Source: Diphasiastrum complanatum (lineage: Eukaryota; Streptophyta; Lycopodiopsida; Lycopodiales; Lycopodiaceae). Taken from it: a DNA stretch of 64,000 nucleotides. The notes under the pieces are model-generated. The model saw only the letters and a program-made list of their open reading frames with translations. It was not told the DNA's origin and searched no databases. Position 1 is the stretch's first letter. Each line of letters begins with the position of its first letter. The DNA lies in the NCBI GenBank assembly GCA_029204225.1, contig MU831965.1, positions 1 to 64,000 on the forward strand, in the 5' to 3' direction. Shown here piece after piece: positions 29,500 through 40,710 of the stretch. The position numbers and the translations under genes are program-made.

Positions 29500-31560
29500 T
29501 AATGAAAACATACAATGGATGAATAAGCTGCACCTCCAACAACACGAGCAATGTGGTCACTGGTGTCTGTGCCCAGGCTGTGCAAATGGGCTAGAGCCCT
29601 AGAGGGATCTTGGACCGGTGGAGGTGATGTATCTTGTTCATGACTACGTGTTGGAGCAGCTGCAACGTTTGCGTCTGACCCAATGAGCAAGTCCATGTAT
29701 GGGTCTCTCTGGGAGCATGAGTCGCCTGGTGACACCTCAATAGGATCCGCAATCTTCTCGAGATGCTTGACAAGTCTAGAGTTGGTGTGGCAGAACAAAA
29801 ACCGCTCACATTGCTACAAAGAGCACTAGTTGTGCTTTTTCGTGTGAATAAGTGCCCTGGTGCTCCAGTTTTGCTTGTAGACCAATGCTGATGAGCATCC
29901 TATGAGAACACTGTTGGCGACTCTTCTGAGAGAAGTTGTGGGCCCTCCAAACATAGGTCACCATGACACAAGCGTGAGCATGACATCCAACTCTAGAGCC
30001 AATCGGTAAGCAAAGATGCCTACATCCAAAATTTCACAAACATGCATCATAAATGAAAAAACTGACTAACTAGAGTGGTAGTTGTTTGAAAACTCAAATT
30101 TGCAACAAAAAGAAAGAGATACCTGTGCGCGCCTTGAAGGCATTACACCTGTGCTCTACCTTGGTTTGGTCCATCGAGGTGGACAAACGTCACTCCACAT
30201 ACTCAAACTAGTCACATACTAGAAATCATTCTTGTGGCTCTTGAACCTCCACAATGGGTGAAGTAGTTGGGCTACTAAGTGTATCGGCTGTCAAAGTCTT
30301 TTCCATTGCCTCTGCCACAGTGCTCTGAGCTCCTTCATCTCGATACATGACACAGATATATGTTTGTCGATAAATTGTATTCTTAGAAACATTGAAAGTG
30401 CCAAGGCACAACTATACTGAACAAGATCGTACCTGGATTCTGATAGAATAGGTTGTCGTAGAGTTTGGCCAATCTGATCCATGAACTCATGTAGCAATCC
30501 CACCGTCTCTCTATGAACCAGTCGTAGCACAGGGTAAGGGGCTGCAAGACATGTGCCAGTTCCTCTGCCTCCCACTAGAAGTTATCCAGAATCGATGTGC
30601 CCTCACCGGTAACTAAACCCTGCCAATCTTGGAATTTCATGTTGGTTGCCATCCTCCACAACGCTTGTCCAACGTGCACAAATCAATCATTAATGACAAG
30701 GTGTTACGTGAATCAAGTAGGTACTGGCTTGCACAAGACGTTGTATGTCCTGAATATGGCAAAAACTCGCTTCTTATTACTCACAAATCTTACTAGATAG
30801 GAGGCCACATAAATGATTTGCGAAGCCCACTAAAGTCTTCCGATATCATGCATTAGTAGATCAATGCAATGCAAATTGGTGGAAACTCTGCCATCACCGA
30901 AGCTTCCATACATTCGTAGTTGGTGGCATTATTGGTCACCACCTTAACCACATTGGCAGGGCCAACCTCCATCATTGCCTCATGAATAATGCCATATATA
31001 TACTTTGCTATAATTGTTGCCCCCTTGTGATGCATATATTGCTTGTAAGAACATAGTCCCCATGCAACAAGAGACTAGGATGTTAATCATTGGTCAACTA
31101 CGGTTGTCTGTTTAGCCATTGGACATGATAGCGCAATCGTACGTCTGCTAGGCCCCTCTCAAGACCTCGAGCTGGTTTGGAGGTTGTCCATTTGCTTTAT
31201 AGTGGGTGGTGTGAAAAACAGAGCTATGGTAACTATAGCCGCCACAGCATCCCTAAATACTTGGGTGTCGTTGTAAAACATCTGAGAGACTGCATTAGAT
31301 GCATTATTGTGGACCGTCTACCCGACACTCTTCGGGAATGTATGTTGATTAAAGTTACCCCATGGGTGAGATGGTCTAGCACAAGCTAGAGGCACAATGG
31401 AGGGTGATGCTATTGTGGTATAGGTTGTGCGATCAAATAGGAAGGACCTAGGTAGTTTGCTACACTCGATGGCATGGATGGGGTTGATATGGAGGGGTGT
31501 GTAGGGCCAACAAATTCCCCATCATTGAACGTGTCCTTAATGGCTTGTCAAGGGGGAATG
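29500..31560 (-). pseudogene. hAT-4: strongly decayed hAT transposase
   Basis: Collinear with hAT-1 but more diverged. About 31190-31060 reads a worn DCAIMSNG-stop-TDNRS in place of SDGWTDV. 31035-30853 reads IIAKYIYGIIHEAMMEVGP and VVKVVTNNATNYECM. 30575-30480 reads PVLRLVHRETVGLLHEF. 29798-29600 matches the late block with FCHTNSRL. Many stops and frameshifts are present. It is on the minus strand like every other hAT copy here. Confidence 0.7.
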
Positions 31561-31611
31561 TGGTGCTCCCTCAATCTTTGAAAAAGACCTCTTAGTGGAG
31601 TATGAAGTAAG

Positions 31612-31918
31612 CTGCCCAAATGTGACAGGAATCCAGCGACAAGAAATCTAGCAAGTGATAGGTGGTGAAGAAGCTACCAAAATGTCCACTCAATACAGCA
31701 TTACGGAAGCAAGCTGCCAGGTGTGACAAAAAATCTAGAAAGCAATAGTGGTGAAAAAGTAGCCAAAATGTCCAAATTGTGCACCAAGTAGGAAATAATG
31801 CATTTTGTACAAATGGCTTACAAAGGCTTATCTATAAGATCGATGGAAGCTTTAGATGCTGCCTAATGGTAGTAGTCTAGCAAACAATAGGTGGTGAAGA
31901 AGTTTCCAAAAAATGCAA
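31612..31918. repeat. Triplicated degenerate ~70-bp repeat
   Basis: Units beginning CTGCC and containing TCTAGCAA...ATAGGTGGTGAAGAAG...CCAAAATG start at about 31612, 31707 and 31859. They lie upstream of hAT-4. 31919-32370 shows no gene. Confidence 0.6.
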
Positions 31919-32399
31919 AGTAGGGCGTGCCACTTGAAGTGTAATATCTTGAGAAAAAGATATTCGATTGGTGAACCATAAAGTGCAATGAACTTCTTGG
32001 GAAAGAAAGAATGTAAAGATCCAAAAACAAAATCTCTGGCAATAGAAAACAAAATATTCTAGTTTGACCAAGGTTTGATTTTCCAAAAACTTCACTTCTA
32101 AAAGGTCAAAATAGATAGAAGATGGATCTTAAAGATCAAGGAATGATAGGAAATAACAAGATCCAACCACGTGCAAAAAGAAGAACTAAACTCCGAAAAG
32201 TGACCAAAAAAAAATACCCCTTTTGAAAACTTTGCAAGATCTTTTGATGTGGAGCTTTGTTTGACATGAAACTTGGATCAATAGTCTTGCCTTAGCCTAG
32301 CACCATCGTCAATATACTTATATTCGCATATGCTATAAAGAGGTGCTTGCACATGTTGGTAGGGATAGACTCACACATCATCACGCCTAGCTTCTACCT

Positions 32400-32915
32400 A
32401 AAACGTCTCCCAAGGCTCCCAATCAAGGTAGAGCTCCAAGAACACAATGGAAAGTGCAGTAGACAAAACCAACCCAACCAATCCTAGATCTCTTTTGATC
32501 TAGCCCCCGAGCACTAGGGAATTTGGCAAATCACTAAGATAGGAAGCGCTTACCAATCTGACAGCATAATGGCCGTAGACTCTCAATGATCCTCATGGAA
32601 ACGGGTGAGGGTATATATAGAGTGTAAAACCCACCCCGTCTGCGCATGCACTGAATCCACATGTAAGCATACTATCAGCTCATGCCAAACTCCCATGCGT
32701 GTCCACTACATGTAGGTACCTCTAACCCATAATAGCTAAGACCCATGCAAAAGCATAGTGCATGTACACTCTATCCCATAATAGGATGCAACACACATGC
32801 TAATACCGCATGCAGGTGTGACCCCATGGTCCTACTTGACTATTATCCAAATTAGGCCCGGTCCGTACGTCCAAGGCACCTCCTAATGGTCCAAACCCCC
32901 ATTAGGGCCGTGACA
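32400..32915 (-). repeat. Gypsy D 3' LTR
   Basis: It begins TGTCACGGCCC after a polypurine tract AGGGGGGGAAG (about 32918-32928) and has a clear TATA box (CTATATATAC, 32611-32620). Its 3' end is not resolved because no second copy is present. About 32400 is an estimate. Confidence 0.65.
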
Positions 32916-32931
32916 TACTTCCCCCCCTATT

Positions 32932-33078
32932 TCAATTCTGTCCACAGAACTTAAAGTCAGGGAAACTCCTCTTTAGATTACCTTCTAGTTCCCATGAATC
33001 CTCATCATCAAAATGTCCTTTCCATCGAACCAAATGCTCGATAACCTCCCGATTATGCAATCGCGTGGCTCTTCTATC
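32932..33078 (-). pseudogene. Gypsy D chromodomain (C-terminal end of pol)
   Basis: After copia B is removed, the upstream EPEKIID codons run into RRATRLHNREVIEHLVRWKG, then HFDDEDSWELEGN and a stop at 32934. The pattern is a chromovirus chromodomain (LVRWKG...DDSWE), which in the family guides integration to particular chromatin. The copia B target duplication (GATAG on this strand) lies in its first codons. Confidence 0.85.
33074..33078. repeat. Copia B target-site duplication, left (CTATC)
   Basis: CTATC at 33074-33078 is repeated exactly at 38405-38409. Confidence 0.95.
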
Positions 33079-33464
33079 TGTTGAAATAAATGCCTATTTT
33101 GCCCCTTAAGGCTTGTATACTTGTAACTTGTAAGTTGTGCATAAGACATGGGGGTAAAACATTTATGTACATAGTACACCCCACTTGTGCTAATTAGGCA
33201 AGTAAACCAAGTAGGTTAAGGACCCATGTGGGTTCTAGAGCTAGAATTAGCAAGACACGACCTCTATACATAACATGCTATATGTAGCCCAAACTTTGGA
33301 GGGGTTTCCACGCCCTACTACACTTTGAATATTCATGTTGTGTGAGCTTTGAAGTCCTCTCTCTCTTGCTTTTGTGTTCTACTCCATAGCTGGTTTTCTG
33401 AAGCTTTCATAGTGTGCTTACTATGCTGTTATGATACTTCATAGCTAGGCCTTGGAATTTGACA
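33079..33464 (+). repeat. Copia B 5' LTR
   Basis: TGTTGAAATAAATG to GGAATTTGACA. About four substitutions separate it from the 3' LTR, for example GACACGACC here against GACACCACC there. Confidence 0.96.
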
Positions 33465-33476
33465 TGGTATCAGAGC
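33465..33476 (+). other. Copia B primer-binding site
   Basis: TGGTATCAGAGC directly after the LTR; initiator-Met tRNA type. Confidence 0.92.
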
Positions 33477-33887
33477 AGGTTATGTTGCCTGTGGTGTGGT
33501 GAAAGCTTGGACCTGTTTTTGATCAGATTCCTGCCATTCCTGGAGAGCAGCTTACCTTTGAGGAGGGAGCACTTTTTGTAGGGGCATCTGATCTCTGTGC
33601 TATCTGCATGGTTGGAGTACTGTTGGCAAGGGGAGTACAGGGAGCCAAAAACTTTCTAATTTGAGACAAAAAATTTTGAGTCTTTTTGGACAGCCAGGAC
33701 TGTAGGAGGGCGCTTTCTACAGTGGGGACTTCAGTGAAAGTTCTGAGTGGATCTTGGACAAGGGCTAGGACAGCCATACAGGGGGATAGTTTCAAATCCA
33801 GAAGCTGAGGGTTATTGAGCAAGTGGCTGCATACCCTAGTTGGGTGAAAACCCCAGTTTGCCTTTTGTGTTTTATTTCTATCCAGCT

Positions 33888-36800
33888 ATGTCTAGTCTTG
33901 CAGAGAGCATGCTGAGTGAAGCCAGCCGGCTTGATGGCACTAACTTTAGCATATGGAAATTCAAGATCAAGAACATTCTTGAAGACAAAGAATGTTGGAA
34001 GCTTGTGACAGGTGAGGAGCCTGTTCCAACATCTGAACTTGAACTTAAGGACTATATCAAGAGAGGGGAAAAGGCACACAGAATCATCAACATGTCAGTG
34101 AGGGATAATGTGATTCCTCTAATCAGGTCAGCCAAAGGGCCTGTGGATGCATGGCACATTCTTTGTGCATTGTATGAGACAGCAAGTACAACCAGGCTTC
34201 TCTACTTGAAGAACAAGTTGTATACTCTCAGAATGGAGACAGGGGAGACAGTTACTGATCATCTTACTAAGATTCAGGATATTAGATATCAGCTTTCTGT
34301 ACTTGGAGAGTCTATTGCTGACAAAGACTTGGTGCCAATAGTTCTGAATAGCTTGTCATATGCTTATCAGAACTTTGTGATGATGATATCAGTGAGAGAG
34401 AAGATCCCTACCTATGAAGAAGTCTATGGTCTCTTGTTACAGGAGGAGATGAGGAGAGTTAATCTCTCCAAGAGGGAAGATTTCCAGGAGCATGCCTTTG
34501 CTTCTAAGAAGAAGCAAAATCCAGCTAAGGATAAGAAGAAAGGTAAAGGCAAGAACAAAGGAACACCACAAACACTTGAGCAAGGAATGGAGAACTTGCA
34601 GATGTCAGAAGCACAACCCTCCTCGAATACTTCTTCCACACCTCGAAGGAAGGGGAATTGCAATTACTGTGGTAAATATGGACACTTTGCTTTTGAGTGC
34701 AGGAAGAAGCTTGCAGACCAAAAGAAGGGCACAAAGAAGCAAGGAGGAAATGTTGTTGAGAGTGTTGCAAGAGAGGAGCAGAGTGACATAAGGCAAGCTG
34801 AGTTATTCTCTGTTGCATTGGCTTCACAAGCTACAACAGGTGGTTGGTACATTGACTCAGGTGCTTCAAAGCACATGACCCCTCATAGGGATTGGTTTGA
34901 TACCTTTGTGGGGATTAGTGACGGACAAGAGGTGTGCCTAGGTGACAACTCAACACACAAGGTCAAGGGAAAGGGCACAGTACCTATAAAGCTTCCATCA
35001 GGAGAAGTCAAAGTCATTAAGAATGTCTTATATGTACCAGGACTTGCTAAAAATCTTCTTTCAGTAGGAGCTATCACTCAACAAAATATGAAAGTAGAAT
35101 TTGATGCTACTTCTTGTCTTGTGTTGGACTTGAGTGATAATATGAAGGTTGTTGCCAAAGGATTGCAGGAAGATAATCTATACAGGTTATACAATTCTAT
35201 CCCTAGTCAGCATGCTTATACAGCAAAAGGAAGGGATGTGGATAGGTTGTGGCATGAGAGGTATGGACATCTTGGCTACCAAAGCATGCAGGTGTTGAAC
35301 CAGCATCATATGGTGGAGGGGCTTCCAGTTGTTAAGCCAAGCTCTTCAGTTTGCGAGGCTTGCGCTATGGGAAAACAACAAAGACATAAGTTTCCTAAGG
35401 AAAGCACCACCAGGGCAGCAGGCATACTTGACTTGATACATTCAGATTTGTGGGGGCCAACCCAAACAAAATCTGCAGGGGGGGCATATTACTTTATGAC
35501 CTTTATTGATGACTTCTCACGCAAGATTTGGATTTATTTCTTGAAGTCAAAATCTGAAGCATTCAAGTACTTCTTGCATTTCAAAGCTTTGGTAGAAGAA
35601 CATTCAGGAAAGAAGATAAAGATGCTCAGGTCAGACGGTGGTGGAGAGTTCATTAAGACAGAATTTGTGGAATTCTGCAAGGCCAATGGGATCAAAAGGC
35701 AGCTTACAGCTCCTCATACCCCTCAGCAAAACGGCATAGCAGAGAGAAAGAACCGAACTATTGTGGAGTGTGCAAGGTGCATGCTCAAGGCAAAGGGGTT
35801 GCCCAACTCTTTTTGGGGCGAGGCAATGCACACAGCAGTGTTTCTGTTGAATAGAAGTCCAACAAAAGCTGTGGAAGGCAAAACACCAGAAGAGGCATTT
35901 AGCGGCATTAAGCCCAAGGTAGGCGCTTTGCGAGTATTTGGTTGTACGGCCTATGCCCATATTCCCAAGGATAACAGGAAGAAGCTGGATGCAAAATCAG
36001 CAAAGAGTATTTTCTTGGGATACAGTGAAGAAAGCAAAGCTTACAGACTTTACGATCTTACTAGCAAGAAAAGGATCATAAGTCGAGATGTGATCTTTGA
36101 AGAAGATCAAACGCCTCCTATAGAGGAACTTGAGATGGAGGATGGTACAAGTGAATTTGTGCCAATACTTGATGACCCACATCCATATATTGGGGAGCCC
36201 CAGGATGATCATATGAGTGATCAAGAGGAAGAATCCGAGGAGGCTAGGAAGCGGAAGGAAAGGGGCAAATTTGTTGAGTCCTATTCACCGTCTTCATCAC
36301 CAACTGCAAGGAAGAAGTTTCCCAAGTGGTATTGGCAAATTGTGCAGGATGGTTTGATATTGGATGAGGGAGAGAGCAGCAATCCAGGGGCTAGGAGGTC
36401 TCAAAGGCAAGCCCAGCAGCATGAACACCAGGAGACAAACTATGCACTTATGACTACTATTTTGGATTCACAAGATCCACATACATTCGTTGAGGCAGCA
36501 GATGAGAAGGTATGGCAACATGCTATGCAAGAGGAGTACGACTCCATTCTCAAGAATGATACATGGGATTTGGTGAAGTTACCAAAAGGGAAGCGTCCTA
36601 TTGGCTGTAAGTGGGTCTACAGGACCAAATACAAATCTGATGGGAGCATTGAAAAGCATAAGGCAAGGCTGGTTGCTAAAGGCTATGCACAGAAGGAGGG
36701 CTTGGACTATGATGAGACGTTTGCACCGGTAGCTAAGATGACGTCTATCAGGCTGATTTTAGCATTGGCTGCATTTTTTGGTTGGGAGGTCCATCAAATG

Positions 36801-38024
36801 GACGTGAAGAGTGCTTTTCTTAATGGACAGTTGGCTGAAGAAGTTTACATGGAACAGCCACAAGGTTTTGAGGCTAAGGGCAAGGAAAGTATGGTATGCA
36901 GGCTTAAGAAGGCCTTATATGGTTTGAAGCAGGCACCCAAGGCCTGGTATAGTCGTATTGACGACTATTTTGCCAAGGAGCAATTTATAAAGAGTCAGTC
37001 GGATTGCAACCTGTTCGTGAAGGAGGAAGATGGGAACATTGTTTTGATAGTTCTCTATGTGGATGACTTGGTCATCACGGGTAACAATGGGCAGCTTATT
37101 GAAAAGGTGAAGGCTCATTTATCAAATGAGTTCGAGATGAAGGATTTGGGCTTAATCCACTATTGTCTTGGTTTGGAGGTTTGGAAAAAGGAAAACTGTG
37201 TGTTTATTTCCCAAGCCAACTATGCATGTGAAGTTCTGAACAGGTTCAACATGCAGGATTGCAAACCCGTTTCCACGCCCATTGATACCAGCAGTAAGCC
37301 ATCCAGAGATGATGGCACTCCTTTTGTGGACGAGACTCTTTATAGGCAGCTTGTGGGTAGCCTGATTTATCTCACCACTACGAGACCAGACATTTCCTAT
37401 GCGGTTGGTGTAGCAAGCCAGTTCATGAGTTCTCCAACTGAAGCACATTGGAAAGCAGCCAAGAGGGTTTTGAGGTATGTCAAAGGGACAACCTGCTATG
37501 GGATTGAGTACACAGATGACGGAAAGCTTCAGCTTGGAGGCTTTACTGATTCGGATTGGGCAGGTGATAGGGATGATCGAAAGTCGACCACAGGTTACAC
37601 TTTTAACCTTGGTTCAGGGGCCATTTCTTGGTGTAGCAAGAAACAGCCCACAGTTACCTTATCATCAACAGAGGCTGAGTACAGGGCAGCGGCAAAAGCT
37701 ACCTGCGAGGCAATATGGCTCAGGAGACTTCTTGGGGAGGTGCAGATTCCACAGGATGGTCCTACTATTCTTCAGTGTGACAGCCAGAGTTGCATCCAGC
37801 TTAACAAAAATCCTGTGTACCATGCTCGTATGAAGCATATTGAGGTGGATCAACACTTCTTACGAGAGAAGATACAAAGCGGAGAAATTCAGCTCGAGTA
37901 CTGTGATACCAACGAACAAGCAGCAGATATCTTTACTAAGGCACTTAGTAGAGAAAAATTTGAAAAGTTTCGTAGCATGCTAGGTGTTGGTATGAACAAA
38001 ATAGTCATTGAGGGAGGGTGTTGA
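33888..38024 (+). CDS. Copia B gag-pol polyprotein, intact
   Basis: 1378 residues from MSSLAESMLSE. An in-frame ATG 48 bases upstream exists, but the downstream start begins gag proper. Domains: UBN2-type gag (1-230), zinc knuckle CNYCGKYGHFAFEC (258-271), protease DSGA (Asp323), integrase HHCC (about 455-500) and D,D35E core (Asp520, Asp583, Glu619). RT follows, with MDVKSAFLNG and catalytic YVDD (1057-1060), then RNase H (DSDWAGD about 1219, STEAEY, CDSQS). It makes the particle, cDNA and integration machinery. The stop codon TGA (38022-38024) lies inside the 3' LTR, whose first bases encode the last Cys. No disabling change is seen. Confidence 0.95.
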   Translation: MSSLAESMLSEASRLDGTNFSIWKFKIKNILEDKECWKLVTGEEPVPTSELELKDYIKRGEKAHRIINMSVRDNVIPLIRSAKGPVDAWHILCALYETASTTRLLYLKNKLYTLRMETGETVTDHLTKIQDIRYQLSVLGESIADKDLVPIVLNSLSYAYQNFVMMISVREKIPTYEEVYGLLLQEEMRRVNLSKREDFQEHAFASKKKQNPAKDKKKGKGKNKGTPQTLEQGMENLQMSEAQPSSNTSSTPRRKGNCNYCGKYGHFAFECRKKLADQKKGTKKQGGNVVESVAREEQSDIRQAELFSVALASQATTGGWYIDSGASKHMTPHRDWFDTFVGISDGQEVCLGDNSTHKVKGKGTVPIKLPSGEVKVIKNVLYVPGLAKNLLSVGAITQQNMKVEFDATSCLVLDLSDNMKVVAKGLQEDNLYRLYNSIPSQHAYTAKGRDVDRLWHERYGHLGYQSMQVLNQHHMVEGLPVVKPSSSVCEACAMGKQQRHKFPKESTTRAAGILDLIHSDLWGPTQTKSAGGAYYFMTFIDDFSRKIWIYFLKSKSEAFKYFLHFKALVEEHSGKKIKMLRSDGGGEFIKTEFVEFCKANGIKRQLTAPHTPQQNGIAERKNRTIVECARCMLKAKGLPNSFWGEAMHTAVFLLNRSPTKAVEGKTPEEAFSGIKPKVGALRVFGCTAYAHIPKDNRKKLDAKSAKSIFLGYSEESKAYRLYDLTSKKRIISRDVIFEEDQTPPIEELEMEDGTSEFVPILDDPHPYIGEPQDDHMSDQEEESEEARKRKERGKFVESYSPSSSPTARKKFPKWYWQIVQDGLILDEGESSNPGARRSQRQAQQHEHQETNYALMTTILDSQDPHTFVEAADEKVWQHAMQEEYDSILKNDTWDLVKLPKGKRPIGCKWVYRTKYKSDGSIEKHKARLVAKGYAQKEGLDYDETFAPVAKMTSIRLILALAAFFGWEVHQMDVKSAFLNGQLAEEVYMEQPQGFEAKGKESMVCRLKKALYGLKQAPKAWYSRIDDYFAKEQFIKSQSDCNLFVKEEDGNIVLIVLYVDDLVITGNNGQLIEKVKAHLSNEFEMKDLGLIHYCLGLEVWKKENCVFISQANYACEVLNRFNMQDCKPVSTPIDTSSKPSRDDGTPFVDETLYRQLVGSLIYLTTTRPDISYAVGVASQFMSSPTEAHWKAAKRVLRYVKGTTCYGIEYTDDGKLQLGGFTDSDWAGDRDDRKSTTGYTFNLGSGAISWCSKKQPTVTLSSTEAEYRAAAKATCEAIWLRRLLGEVQIPQDGPTILQCDSQSCIQLNKNPVYHARMKHIEVDQHFLREKIQSGEIQLEYCDTNEQAADIFTKALSREKFEKFRSMLGVGMNKIVIEGGC

Positions 38025-38404
38025 AATAAATGCCTATTTTGCCCCTTAAGGCTTGTATACTTGTAACTTGTAAGTTGTGCATAAGACATGGGGGTAAAAC
38101 ATTTATGTACATAGTACACCCCACTTGTGCTAATTAGGCAAGTAAACCAAGTAGGTTAAGGACCCATGTGGGTTCTAGAGCTAGAATTAGCAAGACACCA
38201 CCTCTATACATAACATGCTATATGTAGCCTAAACTTTGGAGGGGTTTCCACGCCCTACTACACTTTGAATATTCATGTTGTGTGAGCTTTGAAGTCCTCT
38301 CTCTCTTGCTTTTGTCTTCTACTCCATAGCTGGTTTTCTGAAGCTTTCATAGTGTGCTTACTATGCTGTTATGATACTCCATAGCTAGGCCTTGGAATTT
38401 GACA
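38019..38404 (+). repeat. Copia B 3' LTR
   Basis: 386 bases, TGTTGAAATAAATG to TTTGACA, preceded by the purine run TTGAGGGAGGG. Followed by CTATC (38405-38409). Confidence 0.96.
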
Positions 38405-40367
38405 CTATCAATAATCTTTTCGGGTTCCAAAGGAATCCTTTCAGATAAGTCTTCAAATGAATCTAGATTTTTACCAGAACCTAGGTGATCTCCCTCATGT
38501 AAACTCATCTTCAGACGACTTACATGAAACATAGGATGAGCCTTGATTTCCTCTGGTAACTCTAATTGGTAAGCTAAAGATCCAATCTTTTTCAAGATTT
38601 TATATGGTCCACTATAAAGAGCAGACAATTTGTAATGCTTCCCAGTGTGCATTACCTTAGAATCCTTCGGAATTCTAGGATATACCCAATCTCCAACTTG
38701 AAACTCCTGAGGCAATCCGTTCAAATCAGTAAAATGTTTGACCCAATCCAGGGCACTCAAAACATTCTCACGTGCTAACTGTAGCATTGACTCAGTTTCA
38801 ACCATTATTAGAGATCTAGGTTGAAATCCATACATAAGCATAAACAGGCTATATTCAGTAGCCGAATGCTTACTACTATTATAAGCAAACTCAATCAATG
38901 GAAGATACCTTTCCCAATGAGATTGCCTAAGTGAAACATATGCACGAAGCATTTGTTCTCTGTCTGGCCATAGATCCTAGAAGATCAGTCGAGCCCATGC
39001 TCAGAGAAGTTTCAAGCTTTTCAAACAGTGCTGTCCAAAACCGACCCGTAAACTTCGGATCTCGGTCACTAAGAATATTAGATGGCAGACCATATAATCT
39101 GAACAAACATTCAACAAAAACTTGAGCTAACTCAGACGCTTTTACTGTAGTCTGTACAAGAATAAACGTAGCCAATTTTGTGAACCGGTCAACTATGACC
39201 CAAATTGCATCATTCTGTTTATTCGTTCGTGATAATCCAACTACAAAATCCATCGAAATACTATCCCACCTCTTTAGTCAATGGATGTAATAGTTCACCT
39301 ACTTTCAAGCGCTCCGCTTTATTCCGCTGGCACTAATCACAATTCAACACATAAGATTCTACGAAAGGTTTTAATTTTGGCCAAAAGAAGTCCCTTTGTA
39401 CCAAATCTAGTGTACAATGAATACCTGGATGCCCAACACAAGGTGCGTCATGACATTCAAACAAAATTTTCTTTTTAAATTGCATCCACCTTTGCCAAAT
39501 AGGTCCAAAATGAGGATTTTTTTCATGGACCTCGAAACGAAAGATAGAAGTCTGCAGTGATTTCAGTGAATGACAACTCATTCACCTCTCCAATTCGACT
39601 CAAGGCATCAGCCACTTGATTTGACGATCCTTTAACATATCTCAATTCAAAGTCAAATTCTTGCATTAGCTCAGCCCATCGAGCTTTTAGACCCCTAAGG
39701 TCTTTTTGATCACAGAAATACTTCAATGGTTGGTGATCTAAGCACACTATAAATTGACTACCATATAAATAGTGTCTCCACGTCTTCAACACATGCACCA
39801 CCGCAAAAGGTTCTTTTTCTTGAGCAATATACCTAGTTTGAGCATCCAACAGTTTCTTACTCTCAAAAGCAACTGGCCTCCCCTCTTGAAGGAGAACTGC
39901 ACCAACCACATAATCACTAGCATCCACTTAACCACATAAAGTTTATCAGGATCTGCTAAGACTAATACTGGCGTTGAGACCATTAGTTGTCTCATTCCAC
40001 ATAAGAGGTGGAATAGGCTCATCCCACTCAATGCACTGTTGAGAGGTGCAGTTACCATTGAATAATCCAGAATAAACCTACGAAAGAAAACAGTAAATCC
40101 CAAAAATAATTTAAGTTCTCTTATTGTTTTAGGAATTGGCCATTCCAGAATTGTTTTTATCTTTTAACAATCAATCATAATCCCCTTCCAGGATATGACA
40201 TGACCAAGATGTAACAATTCCTTTTTAAAGAATTCACACTTCGGCTCTTTAGCTAAAGTTTCTCTTGTCTTAATATCCTCAAGACAGTACGGAGGTGCTT
40301 CTTATGCTCTTTGAGTGTTTTACTATAGATGAGTATATCATCCAAAAACACTACAACAAACTTTCCC
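38405..40367 (-). pseudogene. Gypsy D RT end, RNase H and integrase
   Basis: From the right: RT palm end ([20 protein letters not shown], about 40350), connector (FFRRFILDYSMVTAPL), RNase H (MDASDYVVGAVLLQ ... DHQPLKYF ... SNQVADALSR, 39927-39570). Then the integrase zinc domain (VGHPGIHCTLDLVQRDFFWP, about 39430), core (VIVDRFTKLATF, LSDRDPKFTGRFW, 39253-38990), and the C-terminal block to GPYKILKKIGSLAYQLELPE and HPMFHVSRLK (38952-38410). Frameshifts occur near 39930, 39560, 39330 and 38960. Ty3 order RT-RH-IN-chromodomain. Confidence 0.88.
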
Positions 40368-40664
40368 AATATCATCAGCTGAATAACAAATGACACAGTT
40401 TCCCTACGTATAGCCAAGAGGAAGCCCTAAAAGGAAGCTTCCGGTGGCTAGGGCCCAACTAGGAGGGAAAATAGTGCGCCCTCCAAGAAGGCCCCCACTC
40501 TCCAGTAATATGTCCAAATGGCCTAATAATGAATAATAAGGCCAAAGGCCAACCATATAGTCTAAGTGTCACTAATGAATAGAAAAGGGCCCAAGGCCTG
40601 CTTATGCATAAAGTAAAGTAAATGTAAATGGACGCGACGAATGTAATGAGCCGAGTCCATAACT
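40368..40664 (-). repeat. Gypsy E 3' LTR, truncated
   Basis: About 297 of the expected 443 bases, with about seven differences from the 5' LTR over that length. The left ~145 bases are lost at the junction with gypsy D (CTTTCCC|AATATCATC). Confidence 0.88.
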
Positions 40665-40710
40665 CTCCCCGGCACAAAAAAAAAGACCCAACTGCCGAAA
40701 AGAAACTGGA

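Larger units (their letters stand above)
33079..38404 (+). mobile_element. Copia B: full-length, apparently intact Ty1/copia element
   Basis: 5326 bases: 386-base LTRs that differ at only about four positions, a primer site, one uninterrupted gag-pol frame with all catalytic motifs, a polypurine tract and perfect CTATC duplications. This is the youngest insertion in the window and is potentially autonomous. It lies inside gypsy D's chromodomain and is the template against which copia A's losses can be read. Confidence 0.96.

Noticed and set aside
34424-37856. Minus-strand and other-frame ORFs inside copia B
   Set aside because: Shadows of the intact gag-pol frame.
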